Source: Pseudomonadota bacterium (GTDB lineage Bacteria; Pseudomonadota; Gammaproteobacteria; Acidiferrobacterales; Acidiferrobacteraceae). Taken from it: a stretch of DNA of 64,000 bases. Below the pieces are notes generated by a model, which searched no databases, had not been told where the DNA came from, and worked only from the letters and a program-made list of their open reading frames with translations. The stretch lies in the NCBI GenBank assembly GCA_021794595.1, contig JAJYQN010000102.1, positions 42,409 to 106,408 on the forward strand, read 5' to 3'. Both the position numbers and the translations under genes were made by a program. This document shows, piece by piece, positions 1 through 14,100 of the stretch; positions within the stretch are counted from its first letter, which is position 1; each line of letters opens with the position of its first letter.

Positions 1-789
1 CCGTCAGTCTTCGGCCCCGGGCGCCCGGGCTGGCATATCGAGTGTTCGGCCATGGCGACCCATTGCCTCGGGGACCACTTCGATATCCACGGGGGTGGCC
101 TGGATCTGACCTTTCCGCATCACGAAAACGAGATCGCTCAGAGCGAGGCCGCAACGGGTACGGCTTTCGCCAACGTTTGGATGCATAACGGCTTTGTGCG
201 CATAAACGGCGAGAAGATGGCGAAGTCCTTGGGGAACTTCTTGAGCCTGCGGGAATTGCTGGCGACCTACGATGGCGAGGTGCTCCGCTATTTCCTGTTG
301 GCGAGCCATTACCGAAGCCCCCTCAATTATGATCCCGAGGCCTTGAATCAGTGCCATGAGGCCTTGACCCGCCTTTATCGTAGTCTAGAGGATCTACCGG
401 CCGTGCCGGCGGGAGACGAAGGCGGGTATCGAGACCGGTTCCAGGCTGCCATGGACGACGATTTCAATACCCCCGGGGCCTTGGCGGTGCTGTTTGATCT
501 CAGTCACGCGATTCAGCGCGGGCGCCTGCAGGGCGATCGGGACCAGGCCGCGCGCGCGGCGGCTTTGTTGCGTGAGCTGGCCGGGACGCTCGGCCTTTTG
601 TCGCGTCCGCCGCTCGCGTTTTTGCAAAGGGGTGGCGATCATCACGAGATCGAGGCCCTGATTGCCGAGCGCAATGAGGCCCGCCGGCTACGCGAATGGG
701 CGCGGTCGGACGCCTTACGAGACCAGCTGAAAGGCCGCGGGGTGGTGCTGGAGGACACGCCTGATGGGACGGTGTGGCGGCGGGCCTAG
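1..789 (+). CDS. cysS: Cysteinyl-tRNA synthetase, 5'-truncated by window edge
   Basis: Frame open from base 1 (PSVFGPGRPGWHIECSAMATHCLGDHFDIHGGGLDLTFPHHENEIAQSEAATG); KMAKSLGN matches class I KMSKS-type motif. Confidence 0.96.
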   Translation, partial: PSVFGPGRPGWHIECSAMATHCLGDHFDIHGGGLDLTFPHHENEIAQSEAATGTAFANVWMHNGFVRINGEKMAKSLGNFLSLRELLATYDGEVLRYFLLASHYRSPLNYDPEALNQCHEALTRLYRSLEDLPAVPAGDEGGYRDRFQAAMDDDFNTPGALAVLFDLSHAIQRGRLQGDRDQAARAAALLRELAGTLGLLSRPPLAFLQRGGDHHEIEALIAERNEARRLREWARSDALRDQLKGRGVVLEDTPDGTVWRRA

Positions 790-888
790 AGGCTTCGCCG
801 CAGGCTCCAGGGGTCTTTCTGCCCCTGGGCCTTGACCCCCAGCCCCCCTTATCCGAAAATCAGGGGTTCGAATCAGACCTATTGAAGA

Positions 889-2618
889 TTGCGGGGTGAT
901 GTTTTGGAACTCACGGGTGCGGAGATCTTCGTTCGGTGCCTTCGGGACGAAGGCGTTGAGTACCTCTTTGGTTATCCGGGGGGCGCCGTTTTGCATATTT
1001 ATGATGCCCTTTATAAGCAAGAAGAGGTCAAGCATATCCTGGTTCGCCACGAACAAGGGGCGACCCACGCCGCCGATGGCTATGCACGTTCCACCGGCAA
1101 GCCCGGCGTTGTACTCGTGACGTCCGGTCCGGGCGCTACCAATGCCGTGACCGGTATCGCCACCGCTTACATGGATTCGATTCCGCTGGTCGTCTTCACC
1201 GGCCAAGTGATGACCCATCTGATCGGCGATGACGCCTTCCAGGAGGTCGATGCCATCGGGATCACAAGACCCTGCGTCAAGCATAACTTCATGGTGAAGG
1301 ATGTGCGGGACCTCGCCATAATTATGCGCAAGGCCTTTCATGTCGCGACCACGGGTCGTCCGGGGCCCGTGGTCGTTGATATCCCGAAAGACATCACGGC
1401 GCATAAGACCGACTATGTCTTTCCGCAAGATCCGAGCCTGCGTTCGTATAGGCCGGTCACGGACGGCGACCCCGCGGCCATCCGCAAAGCGGCCGAGCTT
1501 TTGCTTACGGCGAAGCGTCCCATGATCTATGCCGGCGGGGGCGTAATCCTAGGGAACGCCTCATCCGAGCTCACCGAACTCGTGCGCTGGTTGGGCGCGC
1601 CCTGCACCAACACTCTCATGGGCCTGGGGGCCTTCGCCGCCACCGATCCCTTGTTTGTGGGCATGCTGGGCATGCACGGAACGTATGAGGCCAATATGGC
1701 CATGCATGAGTGCGATGTACTGCTCGCGGTTGGCGCGCGGTTCGACGACCGGGTGACCGGCGACCTAGACAAGTTCTGTCCGAACGCGCGGATCATTCAT
1801 ATCGACATCGATCCCGCGTCCATTCAAAAGAATGTGGCGGTCGAGATCGCGGTTATCGGAGATGCGCGCCTTGTGATGCGCGAGCTGCTGACCGCTTTGA
1901 CGGCGTCAGGCCGCCGACTCGATGCCCCGGCCTTGAAGGCTTGGTGGCATACGATCGACGAGTGGCGGGGGCGCCACTGTCTTGAATACGACCGGGCCAA
2001 CACCGAGGTGATCAAGCCCCAGTTCGTTCTAGAGACGCTCTATCGCCTGACCAAGGGCGATGCGTTCGTAACCTCGGACGTGGGCCAGCATCAGATGTGG
2101 GCCGCGCAGTTCTATAAATTTGACCGGCCACGGCGCTGGATCAATTCCGGGGGGCTTGGCACGATGGGCTTTGGTCTGCCGGCGGCGATCGGGGTGCAGC
2201 TCGCCCATCCGCAGGATACCGTGGCCTGCGTCACCGGCGAGGCCAGTATCCAGATGTGTATTCAGGAGCTGTCGACCTGCAAGCAGTACGATCTGCCGAT
2301 CAAGATCATCAACTTGAATAACCGCTATATGGGTATGGTTCGGCAGTGGCAGGAATTCTTTTACCAGAGCCGCTATTCGCACTCCTACCTCGAGGCCTTG
2401 CCGGATTTCGTGAAGTTGGCGGAGAGCTATGGCCACGCGGGCCTGCGGGTCGATAAGCCACACGATGTAGAGGCGGCCCTGAAAGAGGCCTTAGGGCAGC
2501 GCGATCGTCTGGTGTTCCTGGATTTCATTACCGATCAAACGGAAAACGTCTATCCCATGATTGCGGCCGGTGCCGGCCATCACGAGATGCATCTGGCGAC
2601 AGATCGCGAATTGGCCTG

Positions 2619-2619
<1 letters not shown>
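889..2619 (+). CDS. ilvB: Acetolactate synthase large subunit (TTG start or slightly downstream)
   Basis: ThDP enzyme motifs: GAEIFVRCLRDEGVEYLFGYPGGAVLHIYDAL, HEQGATHAADGYAR; followed by small subunit. Confidence 0.95.
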
Positions 2620-4881
<2,262 letters not shown>

Positions 4882-4900
4882 GGGTTTTAAGGAAAGAATA

Positions 4901-5671
4901 ATGGACGATAAACGTAAAGGCATTTACATCTTGCCGAATCTCTTTACGACGGCGGCCCTGTTTGCGGGCTTTTACGCCATCGTACAGGCCATGAAGGGAC
5001 AGTTCTGGCATGCCGCGGTCGCCGTGTTCATTGCCATGATTATGGATGGGCTTGATGGCCGGGTGGCGCGTTGGACCCATACCGAAAGCGATTTCGGGGC
5101 TCAGTACGATAGCCTGTCGGACATGGTCTCTTTCGGCTTGGCGCCGGCCCTGGTGGTCTACGAGTGGGGCTTGTCGGGTCTTGGGAAACTGGGCTGGCTT
5201 GCGGCGTTTGTCTATTCGGCGGCGGCCGCTCTGCGCTTGGCGCGCTTTAATATCGAGACCCCCTCTGATCGGCGATTGTCCTTCCATGGCTTGCCAAGCC
5301 CGGCTGCGGCCGCGGTTGTGACCGGGCTTGTGTGGGTGATGCAGAGTTACGGGCCGCCAGCCCTCTGGCTGCGGGTGGTGGGGCTCGTCATCACGGTGCT
5401 GATCGGGGCTGCCATGGTCAGCAATATCCGTTACCACAGCTTTAAGCATATCGATCTCAAAGGCCGAGTCCCTTTTATCGCGGTGCTGGCCATCGTTCTC
5501 ACCTTCGTGTTGATCTCGCTTGATCCGGCGCGGGTGTTGTTTGGGCTGTTCTTCTGCTATGCCCTGTCGGGGCCCATCAACTCTTTGGTTCGCCGCTACC
5601 GCCGGTCGCTCGCAAGACATAGGACCGAGGATATGGTCGACAATCCCTCTCGGCCGCATGGCCATTCGTAG
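4901..5671 (+). CDS. pssA: CDP-diacylglycerol--serine O-phosphatidyltransferase
   Basis: CDP-alcohol phosphotransferase motif DGLDGRVARWTHTESDFGAQYDSLSDMVSFG. Confidence 0.95.
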   Translation: MDDKRKGIYILPNLFTTAALFAGFYAIVQAMKGQFWHAAVAVFIAMIMDGLDGRVARWTHTESDFGAQYDSLSDMVSFGLAPALVVYEWGLSGLGKLGWLAAFVYSAAAALRLARFNIETPSDRRLSFHGLPSPAAAAVVTGLVWVMQSYGPPALWLRVVGLVITVLIGAAMVSNIRYHSFKHIDLKGRVPFIAVLAIVLTFVLISLDPARVLFGLFFCYALSGPINSLVRRYRRSLARHRTEDMVDNPSRPHGHS

Positions 5672-5709
5672 GGCAGCAGGCCGTCCGCCTCAGCTGAGCC
5701 GAGGCCGCG

Positions 5710-5724
5710 CCGTCTCATAGACGG
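5710..5724 (+). terminator. Possible weak hairpin terminator after pssA
   Basis: CCGTCT-CAT-AGACGG stem followed by GGCTTTTC. Confidence 0.3.
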
Positions 5725-5738
5725 GGCTTTTCTCGGCG

Positions 5739-6140
5739 CTAAGGCAGGAAAGGCGAGATGTATTTCTCGAGGTCGGGCGCCGGCGTTGCTTGATGAAAGT
5801 GGATCTGCCAGCGTCCGTGTTGGGATTTCCAAAGCGAACTGCGCCACGAAGAGACGGGGGCGTCTTCCTGGTCCTTCGTCATGACCAGAAGGTAGACGAG
5901 CAAGGCCACGTCCGGGGCGAGAAAGCGAATTTGAAGGTCGGTCAGGGTCAAGTGTGGCTTCGTGTCGCGAGCCATCCGGGCCAAGGCCTCGGTGCGGTCA
6001 TAGAGGCGACCTGAGCTACAGACCTCGAAGAAGTCGTCTGCGATAAGCGCCGCCAACCCCGGTTCCGACTCATCGTCGACCCGATTCAGCAGTCGTTCCT
6101 CAAAAATCCGCAATACGTGTTGGGACTCACGACTGGTCAT
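5739..6140 (-). CDS. NTF2/SnoaL-like fold protein of unknown function
   Basis: MTSRESQHVLRIFEERLLNRVDDESEPGLAALIADDFFEV...WRSSLWKSQHGRWQIHFHQATP resembles DUF4440/NTF2-like proteins. Confidence 0.6.
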   Translation of the reverse strand: MTSRESQHVLRIFEERLLNRVDDESEPGLAALIADDFFEVCSSGRLYDRTEALARMARDTKPHLTLTDLQIRFLAPDVALLVYLLVMTKDQEDAPVSSWRSSLWKSQHGRWQIHFHQATPAPDLEKYISPFLP

Positions 6141-6484
6141 GGGACAGGTCCGCCTTAGGGTTTGGGGGTTCTCAAGCCGACTCGTGCTCCTCACATTAGG
6201 CCGAACGCCAGGATTTGGTCAAGGGACGGGGCGTTTCCCGGAGAGAGCCTGGATCCGGGACGTCCGTTCCGAGCTCGGGGCCCACATAAGGACGCCGGGG
6301 CTTGCCAGTCCACAGTCGGCGTCCAGCCCGTTTCGCGGAGCGCGATTGGGCCCAAGGCCTTGCCGCCACGGGAACCAAGAGCGGCTATTCTTGTTCGTAG
6401 ACTTTGTTGGGGATTTTGGCTAGAGTCCGGCGATTCCTTGGTAGAAAATCCCTATTTTCTTCGCATCAGGTGAGTGAGGGCGAA

Positions 6485-8029
6485 ATGAGCGATCAACTGT
6501 TGGTGTTTGATACCACCTTACGCGATGGGGAGCAGAGCCCCGGGGCATCCATGACCTGCGAAGAAAAGGTGCGCATCGCCCGCGCCCTGGAGCGTTTACG
6601 CGTGGACGTCATCGAGGCCGGTTTCCCGATCGCAAGCCCCGATGATTTCAAGGCGGTCAAGGCGGTGGCCGAGGCGATTACCGAGAGTCGGGTCTGCGGC
6701 TTGGCGCGGGCCTTGACTAAGGACATCGATCGGGCCGCCGAGGCCTTAAAGCCGGCAAAGGCGGCTCGGATTCACACCTTTATCGCCACATCTCCTATCC
6801 ATATGCGCGCCAAATTGCGCATGAACGCGGATGACGTATTGGCGAATGCGGTCAAGGCGGTGCAGTACGCCCGGAAATTTACCGACGACGTGGAATTTTC
6901 CGCGGAGGACGCGGGACGCTCCGACCCCGATTTTTTGTGCCGGGTCATGGAGGCCGTGATCGCGGCCGGCGCGCGCACGGTCAATATCCCAGACACCGTG
7001 GGTTATAGCGTACCGGCGCAATTCGGACAGCTTGTCGCCTCGCTCATGAATCGCGTTCCGAACGCGGACAAGGCGATTTTCTCGGTGCACTGCCATAACG
7101 ACCTAGGTCTTGCGGTGGCCAATTCCTTGGCCGCGGTTTTACAGGGCGCCCGACAAGTGGAGTGCACGATCAATGGCCTAGGCGAGCGGGCTGGCAATGC
7201 CGCTCTTGAGGAGATTGTGATGGCGGTGCGTACAAGGCGCGATGTGTTTGCCTGCGACACCAGTATTCAAACGGCCCATATCGTGGCGGCGAGCCGCTTG
7301 GTTTCGACCATCACGGGCTTTGCGGTACAACCTAACAAGGCCATCGTCGGGGCGAACGCCTTTGCGCACGAAGCCGGTATCCACCAGGATGGCGTTATCA
7401 AAAATCGTGAGACTTATGAAATCATGCGCGCCGAAGATGTCGGTTGGTCCGCCAATCGCATGGTATTGGGTAAGCACTCCGGACGTAATGCCTTTCGTGC
7501 GCGCCTAGCGGAGATCGGCGTCACCTTGAAGGACGATGCCGCCTTGAATCAGGCGTTTGAGCGTTTTAAGGAGTTGGCCGACAAGAAGCACGAGATCTTT
7601 GACGAAGATCTACAGGCTTTGGTAAGCGAAGGAGCGATTTTGGCGGTGGAGTCGGTCAAGCTCACGAGTCTCGAGGTGGCATCAGGGACGGGCACCAAGC
7701 CGCATGCGCGCATTCGTCTTACCTGGGATGGTCGCGAACAGGCCGCGGAGGCTCATGGGGGTGGCCCCGTTGACGCCGCGTTTCGGGCCATCGAGGCCGT
7801 TGTCGCAAGCGGGGCATCTTTATCGCTTTATGCTGTGAACGCCATCACCAGTGGGACTGATGCCCAAGGCGAAGTGACCGTGCGCTTGGAGCGCGAGGGT
7901 CGTATTGTCAACGGTCACGGGGCGGACACTGATATCGTGCTGGCCTCGGCCAAGGCCTATCTAAATGCCCTCAATAAATTGCTGGTCCCGGACAATCGCA
8001 CCCATCCGCAGTCACATAGGGCGATTTGA
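6485..8029 (+). CDS. leuA: 2-isopropylmalate synthase
   Basis: [52 protein letters not shown]. Confidence 0.97.
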   Translation: MSDQLLVFDTTLRDGEQSPGASMTCEEKVRIARALERLRVDVIEAGFPIASPDDFKAVKAVAEAITESRVCGLARALTKDIDRAAEALKPAKAARIHTFIATSPIHMRAKLRMNADDVLANAVKAVQYARKFTDDVEFSAEDAGRSDPDFLCRVMEAVIAAGARTVNIPDTVGYSVPAQFGQLVASLMNRVPNADKAIFSVHCHNDLGLAVANSLAAVLQGARQVECTINGLGERAGNAALEEIVMAVRTRRDVFACDTSIQTAHIVAASRLVSTITGFAVQPNKAIVGANAFAHEAGIHQDGVIKNRETYEIMRAEDVGWSANRMVLGKHSGRNAFRARLAEIGVTLKDDAALNQAFERFKELADKKHEIFDEDLQALVSEGAILAVESVKLTSLEVASGTGTKPHARIRLTWDGREQAAEAHGGGPVDAAFRAIEAVVASGASLSLYAVNAITSGTDAQGEVTVRLEREGRIVNGHGADTDIVLASAKAYLNALNKLLVPDNRTHPQSHRAI

Positions 8030-8489
8030 CGGGTCTTGTGAGCCACCGCTATTCGGTCTGAGTGGGGGTAGGCCCGGCAGGCGGCTTGGGTCATCGCCGC
8101 CTTATGTGGGCGGCGGATATCTCTGAGTCGGTGGGACCGCTCGGCTTCATCCGCATGCTAGTGTCTACATACTAACTTAAAAACCCTTATGGTTTATGGC
8201 TCGCCTGAGCCTTTGAGCAGTGATGCCCTTGCTAATCGGGGTGGGTCTTGGCGGACTTAGCCGTAATCCGACCTTTGGCGGATAGGGTCGAAGGAGCGCT
8301 GGGTTTATCGTACGTGAGCCTGGGATGGCGTAAGCGGAAAAGGAATTTTCGACAGGATGTCGAGGGCGGGAAGCGCTGGGCCAGGATGGCCTATAGGCAC
8401 AGGGATGTTATCGGTAAGGATGCCGAGAAGTGCTTCTTCACTATGAAGGGGAGCGGCAAGGAAGGCGCCCCCCTTTTTTTTGACCACAA

Positions 8490-8509
8490 TACTGTATATA
8501 TTCACAGTA
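8490..8509. promoter_or_regulatory. LexA operator (SOS box)
   Basis: TACTGTATATATTCACAGTA; core CTGT-N8-ACAG matches the gammaproteobacterial consensus; abuts lexA ATG. Confidence 0.9.
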
Positions 8510-9117
8510 TGTCATTCCTTACAGCTCGCCAAGAACAGATTCTGGATTGGATCCGGGAGTACATTGAGGCGACGGGACGTCCGCCCACGCGCGCAGAAAT
8601 CGCGACCGCCCTCGGTTATCGGTCGATCAATGCCGCCGAAGAGCATGTGCGGGCGTTAGCGCGCAAGGGGGCGATTCTGTTAACGCCCGGGACCTCGCGC
8701 GGCATCCGTTTACCGGGAGGGCGTGAGGAGGGCGTGCCGGTCATAGGACGGGTAGCGGCGGGTCAGCCGATTCTCGTAGAGGCCCATATCACGGCCTACC
8801 ATCGCGTCGATCCGACCCTTTTTCGGCCCAAGGCCGATTATTTTTTGACGGTCGTAGGTGAGAGCATGCGCGATGCCGGGATTCGGGACGGGGATTTGTT
8901 GGCGGTTCATAAGACCCCGACGGCTCGCGACGGACAAATCGTCGTGGCGCGTCTAGAAGACGAGGTGACCGTCAAGCGTTTAAGCCAGCAAGGGGAGCGG
9001 GTGGTCTTGCTGCCGGAGAATCCGGCATATGCCCCCCTTGTTGTGCGCCCCGAGGATGGCTTGGCTATCGAGGGGATTGGGGTAGGGGTATTGCGCCAGA
9101 GCATGGGCGCCGTATGA
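8509..9117 (+). CDS. lexA: LexA repressor
   Basis: [37 protein letters not shown]; Ala-Gly cleavage site (GRVAAGQPI), Ser ([11 protein letters not shown]), Lys (TVKRL). Confidence 0.95.
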   Translation: MSFLTARQEQILDWIREYIEATGRPPTRAEIATALGYRSINAAEEHVRALARKGAILLTPGTSRGIRLPGGREEGVPVIGRVAAGQPILVEAHITAYHRVDPTLFRPKADYFLTVVGESMRDAGIRDGDLLAVHKTPTARDGQIVVARLEDEVTVKRLSQQGERVVLLPENPAYAPLVVRPEDGLAIEGIGVGVLRQSMGAV

Positions 9118-9713
9118 GGGCCGCCCCGCTGGACTTAGAAGGGGTCGAAGAGATCGGGGTCTGTCGAGGATGGACGCGAGTCGAGGCCGCGACCCTGTCC
9201 ACGGGGTTTCCGGCCTTGAACCAATATCTGGGGGGAGGGTGGCCTGACGGGGTATTTACGGAGTTGCGCCTGGGGCGTACGGGTATTGGCGAGATGCGTT
9301 TACTCATGCCCGCGTTGTCGGCCTTGAGCCGACACTATTACGTACTGTGGGTGGCTCCGCCGTATCGGCCTTATGCCCCGGCCCTTGTGGCCCAGAATAT
9401 GGTTCTCGATCGTTTGCTTCTGGCCCGTCCACGGACCCACAAGGAGGCCTTGTGGGCCGTGAGTCAAGGACTTCTCTGTCCCTCTATCGGGGCTGTCGTC
9501 AGCTGGTTCTCGGGTATTCGCGAGGGGGAGTTTCGGGGTCTGCAACGACGGGCATCCGAGGGCGGCCACTGGAGCTTTTGCTTTTTGCCGGAGAGTGCGA
9601 CACCCCAACCGTCTCATTTGCGTCTCGCGCTGCAATCCCTGCAGGGCGCCCTGCGCATTAGAGTTTCACAAAAGGCTAAACGTCCTCTACCGCCGCTTGT
9701 CGTGACGCTCTAA
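9114..9713 (+). CDS. imuA: ImuA, RecA-like SOS mutagenesis accessory protein
   Basis: [40 protein letters not shown]; overlaps lexA stop by 4 nt; cassette context. Confidence 0.88.
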   Translation: MRAAPLDLEGVEEIGVCRGWTRVEAATLSTGFPALNQYLGGGWPDGVFTELRLGRTGIGEMRLLMPALSALSRHYYVLWVAPPYRPYAPALVAQNMVLDRLLLARPRTHKEALWAVSQGLLCPSIGAVVSWFSGIREGEFRGLQRRASEGGHWSFCFLPESATPQPSHLRLALQSLQGALRIRVSQKAKRPLPPLVVTL

Positions 9714-9728
9714 CGGGACGGAGTCTGC

Positions 9729-11141
9729 ATGTTATGGCTCGCCGTCATGTTTCCCGCGTTGTCGCTAGAGGTGTATCCGGCGTGCCAGACGCCCTTTGGG
9801 GTGATCGAGGAGAGGTCGCTCCTCGCTTGCGATGATAAGGCCAAGGCTTACGGCGTCTTACCTGGCATGTCGGCGGCCCAGGCCTGCGCCTTGTGTCCAT
9901 CCTTGGTATTACGGCCCCGCGACCGGGCAGCCGAGGGGGCGCTTCTCGAGCATTTAGCGGATTTTGCGTACGGCTTGACCCCGCGCGTTGTCGTAAAACC
10001 CGCGGGCCTCTTGATGAACTTTACCGACGACCTGAGCCCAGTGGGAGACGCGCGCGTGCTACTCTCCCGGGTCGCGGGGCATCTCCAACATCGCGGATAC
10101 CGTGCCCACGTGGCCTTGGCCCCCACAGCTATGGCGGCCTCAATTTTTGCCCGCTCCGGCGCTCTGTCCTTGTGGACCCATAACGACGCCTGGCGTCTTG
10201 CCCTACGGTCTTTGCCTTGGGAATATTTGTCGCTTCCAAAGTCGGTCCGCGCGGCCTGCATGGATCTCGGTTTGTCCCTTATAGGGGAATTGCTCGATTT
10301 GCCGCGTGCTGGATTGAGACGAAGATTCGGTCTTGATGTCGTCCATACGTTGGAGAGGCTGATGGGCGAAAGACCGGAGATAAACACCTACTGGGTTCCG
10401 CCGCCGGTGTTCAAAAGTCGCATTCCCTTGCCTTTTCCCGCGGGGACGGAGGATGCGGTTCTTTACTACATCAGGAGAATCACGACGGTTCTGTGCGATT
10501 TCATAGGGCGACGAGACGCCCATGTTAGGCAATTTACCGTAGCGCTAGGATACGAGGATAAAACGGCTCTTTCCGAAGAGTTCACGCTCGCGCGTCCCGA
10601 AAGGGACGCGGCCGTATTGACGGGGCTTGTACGCGCAAGGCTGGCGCGCTGGAAGACGCATTCCGGGATCGTATGGATCTCTCTTGAGGCGCCATTCGAG
10701 ACCAACACCGAAGGGAATTTGTCGTTTTGGCGCGAAGAAGAGTCGCAAGAGCGGGAGGTCAAGGGGCTGCTGGATCGTCTGTGCGCTCGCCTCGGAAACG
10801 ACGCCGTGCGCGCCGTGTCTTGGTATCCGGATTATCGACCAGAAAGGGCGACGGTAGAGGCCTCGTGGCCGCCCACTGACCGCCCCTCGCGAGACGACCC
10901 TGGTCGCCCCGCCCATCCCTTGTGGCTAGTCGATCCGCCGCACCCGCTGACGGTCGTCGACAAGATCCCCCAACTCTCTGGACCATTACGGTTCGTGGGC
11001 GATCCCGAGAGACTAGAGACAGGCTGGTGGGACGGTCCCGCCGCCCGCGAGTATTTCGTGGCGGTCACTATGCATGCCGAGCGCCTGTGGATATTCAGGT
11101 TGCCGGATGGCCGATGGTTTTTGCAGGGATATTTTGGGTAG
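9729..11141 (+). CDS. imuB: ImuB, Y-family polymerase-like protein
   Basis: LACDDKAKAYGVLPGMSAAQACALCPSL; located between imuA and dnaE2. Confidence 0.9.
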   Translation: MLWLAVMFPALSLEVYPACQTPFGVIEERSLLACDDKAKAYGVLPGMSAAQACALCPSLVLRPRDRAAEGALLEHLADFAYGLTPRVVVKPAGLLMNFTDDLSPVGDARVLLSRVAGHLQHRGYRAHVALAPTAMAASIFARSGALSLWTHNDAWRLALRSLPWEYLSLPKSVRAACMDLGLSLIGELLDLPRAGLRRRFGLDVVHTLERLMGERPEINTYWVPPPVFKSRIPLPFPAGTEDAVLYYIRRITTVLCDFIGRRDAHVRQFTVALGYEDKTALSEEFTLARPERDAAVLTGLVRARLARWKTHSGIVWISLEAPFETNTEGNLSFWREEESQEREVKGLLDRLCARLGNDAVRAVSWYPDYRPERATVEASWPPTDRPSRDDPGRPAHPLWLVDPPHPLTVVDKIPQLSGPLRFVGDPERLETGWWDGPAAREYFVAVTMHAERLWIFRLPDGRWFLQGYFG

Positions 11142-14100
11142 ATGCCTTATAGCGAGCTGCATTGTCTGAGTCATTTTAGCTTTCTTCGCGGGGCCTCTTC
11201 GCCGCAAGAACTGGTAAGGCAGGCGGCAGGCTTGGGCTATAGGGCCTTGGCCCTGACCGACGAATGCTCTCTTGCCGGCATCGTGCATGCCTATAGGGCG
11301 GCGAAGGAGTGTGGCCTACAGCTCATCGTGGGCTCGGAAATCACCGTAAAAGAGGGCCTTAAGTGCGTGGTGTTGGCCTGCCATGAGCGCGGGTACGGGG
11401 ACCTTTCTGCTCTCATAACCCAGGGGAGAAGGTTCGAGAAGGGCCGCTATGATATCGGAATGGTTGATATCGAGCGTCTCCCGGATTGTCTTCTCATTTG
11501 GTATCCGGGTCGTGACCCAGGCCTTGACGAATTGGTGGCGCCGCTTGCGGCATCCTTCGGGTCTCGCTTCTGGATAGGAGGTGAGCTCCATAGGACGGGC
11601 GACGATCAGGCGCATAAAGACAGACTCATCCGCTTATCTCTTAAGTTTAACCGCCCGATCGTTGCCTCAGGCGACATCCATATGCACAAGCGCGCGCAGC
11701 GTGCGTTACAAGATACGATGACCGCGATTCGCTTGAAGACATCGGTCGCCAAGGCCGGGTTCGCGCTCTTTCAGAATGGTGAAAGACACTTGCGCGAGCT
11801 GTCGCGATTACGGGTCATTTATCCCGAAGAGTGGCTGCGCGAGACGGACAGGATAGCGGATTTATGTCAGTTTTCTCTAGCTGAAATGCGCTACGACTAT
11901 CCGCGGCAGGCGCGTAGCGCCAGGCATTCTTTGGGCATGTTGATCAAGCTTACGCGCACAGGCCTGAAGGAGTGCTATCCCGGCGGCGTGCCAAAGTCGG
12001 TAGAGGATCTGGCCCGGCACGAGTTGGCACTTATCGGGGAGCTGCGTTACGCGGATTATTTTTTGACGGTCCATGATCTCGTGCGGTTTGCCAGATCTCG
12101 GCGGATTCTTTGCCAGGGCCGCGGATCGGCCGCCAATTCGGTTGTGTGCTATGCGCTAGGCATAACCGCTGTGGACCCCTCCCGGCTACAAGTGCTGTTC
12201 GAGAGATTTGTGTCGCGCGAGAGAAATGAGCCGCCGGACATCGATATCGATTTCGAGCATGGCCGTCGCGAGGAGGTAATTCAGTATCTGTACGCACGCT
12301 ACGGGCGGGAGTTCTCGGCGATGACGGCAAGCGTCATAACGTACAGGACTCGGAGTGCGTTGCGCGACGTGGCCAAAGCGCTCGGATGTGAGCCGGCGCT
12401 CGTGGATCGCCTAGTCGGCCTGCTTGGTTGGTGGGAGGGAGCCGATGTGCTGGCCGAGCGCTTAAGCGAGAACGGCTATGATGTACAGGCCCCGCTTTGG
12501 CGCCAACTGATCGCGCTAGTTGATGGTTTGATCGGTCGTCCGCGCCATCTCTCGCAACATACGGGCGGCATGGTTCTGTCACAAAATCCCTTAACGCGAC
12601 TCATTCCCATAGAGCAGGCCGCCATGCCTGAGCGCACGGTATTGCAATGGGATAAGGACGACTTAGATGCGCTCGGCATTATGAAGGTGGATTGTCTAGG
12701 CCTTGGCATGTTGACGGCCTTACGCAAGACCTTCGACCTGATGTCGGAACACGGCTTGGGTCCGGGCGCTCTCCATGAGATCCCGGCCGAGGATGCGGCT
12801 GTTTACCAGATGGTATCGGCCGCTGACACGGTCGGCGTTTTTCAGATCGAGTCGCGAGCGCAGATGGCGCTTTTGCCGCGACTGAAGCCGCGAACATTTT
12901 ATGATCTTGTGATTCAGATCGCTATGGTGCGTCCCGGGCCGATTCAGGGCCATATGGTCCATCCTTATTTACGACGACGCCTAGGTCGTGAGCCGGTCAC
13001 CTATCCGAGTCCCGAGGTCGAGGCGGTTTTGTCCCGAACCCTCGGTATTCCCCTTTTTCAGGAGCAAGTGATAAAGCTCGCAGTCGTTGCGGCGGGGTTT
13101 TCCCCGGGTGAGGCGGATGAGTTGCGGCGGGCTATGGCAGCCTGGAAAAGACAGGGGGATCTAGCGGCCTTTAAGGAACGTCTTCTCGAGGGGATGCGGG
13201 CGCGTGGCTATAGCGCCGATTATGCCCAAGGCCTCTATCGACAGATCCATGGTTTTGGCGCCTATGGGTTTCCCGAATCCCATTCGGCCAGTTTCGCGCT
13301 TTTGGCCTACGCCAGCGCGTGGCTTAAGTGCTACGTCCCCGACGCCTATCTCTGTGCGCTGTTAAATAGTCAGCCCATGGGATTCTATAGTCCCGCCCAG
13401 CTTATTGCCGATGCGCGTCAGCACGGCGTTCGGGTTTTACCGCCCGATATTCGCCATAGCCGCGCGGAAAGTGGTCTCGAATTCGGTCCTAAAGGGCGAT
13501 CCGTGCGGCTAGGTCTTGACCTAATAAAGGGCCTTTCCCAAAAGAGCACCCAACGGTTGGGGGCTCTTGATTCCGCCCAGCGCGCGTCACTTGCCGCCTT
13601 GACTCAAACCGGCGGTTTGTGTCGTGGCGATGGGATGACATTGGCGCGCGGCGGAGCGCTGCAAGGGCTGTCACGGTCACGTCCCGAGGCCTTGTGGAAG
13701 AGTATGGACATAAAGACCCCCGTCGCCTTGTTCCCGGACCCAGAAGAACCAAAGGCGTGGCCGGGTCGCAGGTCTTATGCTGCCGACGTGGCGGCCGATT
13801 ATCGGGCCCTGGGGTTTTCCTTGCGCGGCCACCCCGTGGCTCTTATGAGATCGGGGCTCGGGTCGTCGGTCAGTCCCATTACGCATTTAAGCGGCATGAG
13901 GCCTGGGACATCGGTCTCGGTGGCCGGGCTTGTGATGAGCAGGCAGCGGCCGACATCGGCGCAAGGTCTCGTTTTCTTGGTGCTTCAAGATGAGACCGGT
14001 ACCGCCAATGTTATTGTCTATCCGCGGGTCGTGGCGACCTTTCGGTTGCCGCTCTTGCATGCGTCTATGGTGCTGATTAAGGGGCGGCTGGAACGCACCC

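Noticed and set aside
715-1428. Long minus-strand ORF opposite ilvB, and similar ORFs opposite cysS, ilvC, pssA and valS
   Set aside because: High-GC shadow ORFs antisense to well-supported genes; no family resemblance
8248-8508. 87-aa N-terminal extension of lexA in the ORF track
   Set aside because: The LexA N-terminus aligns at [12 protein letters not shown] (8509), and the SOS box lies inside the extension
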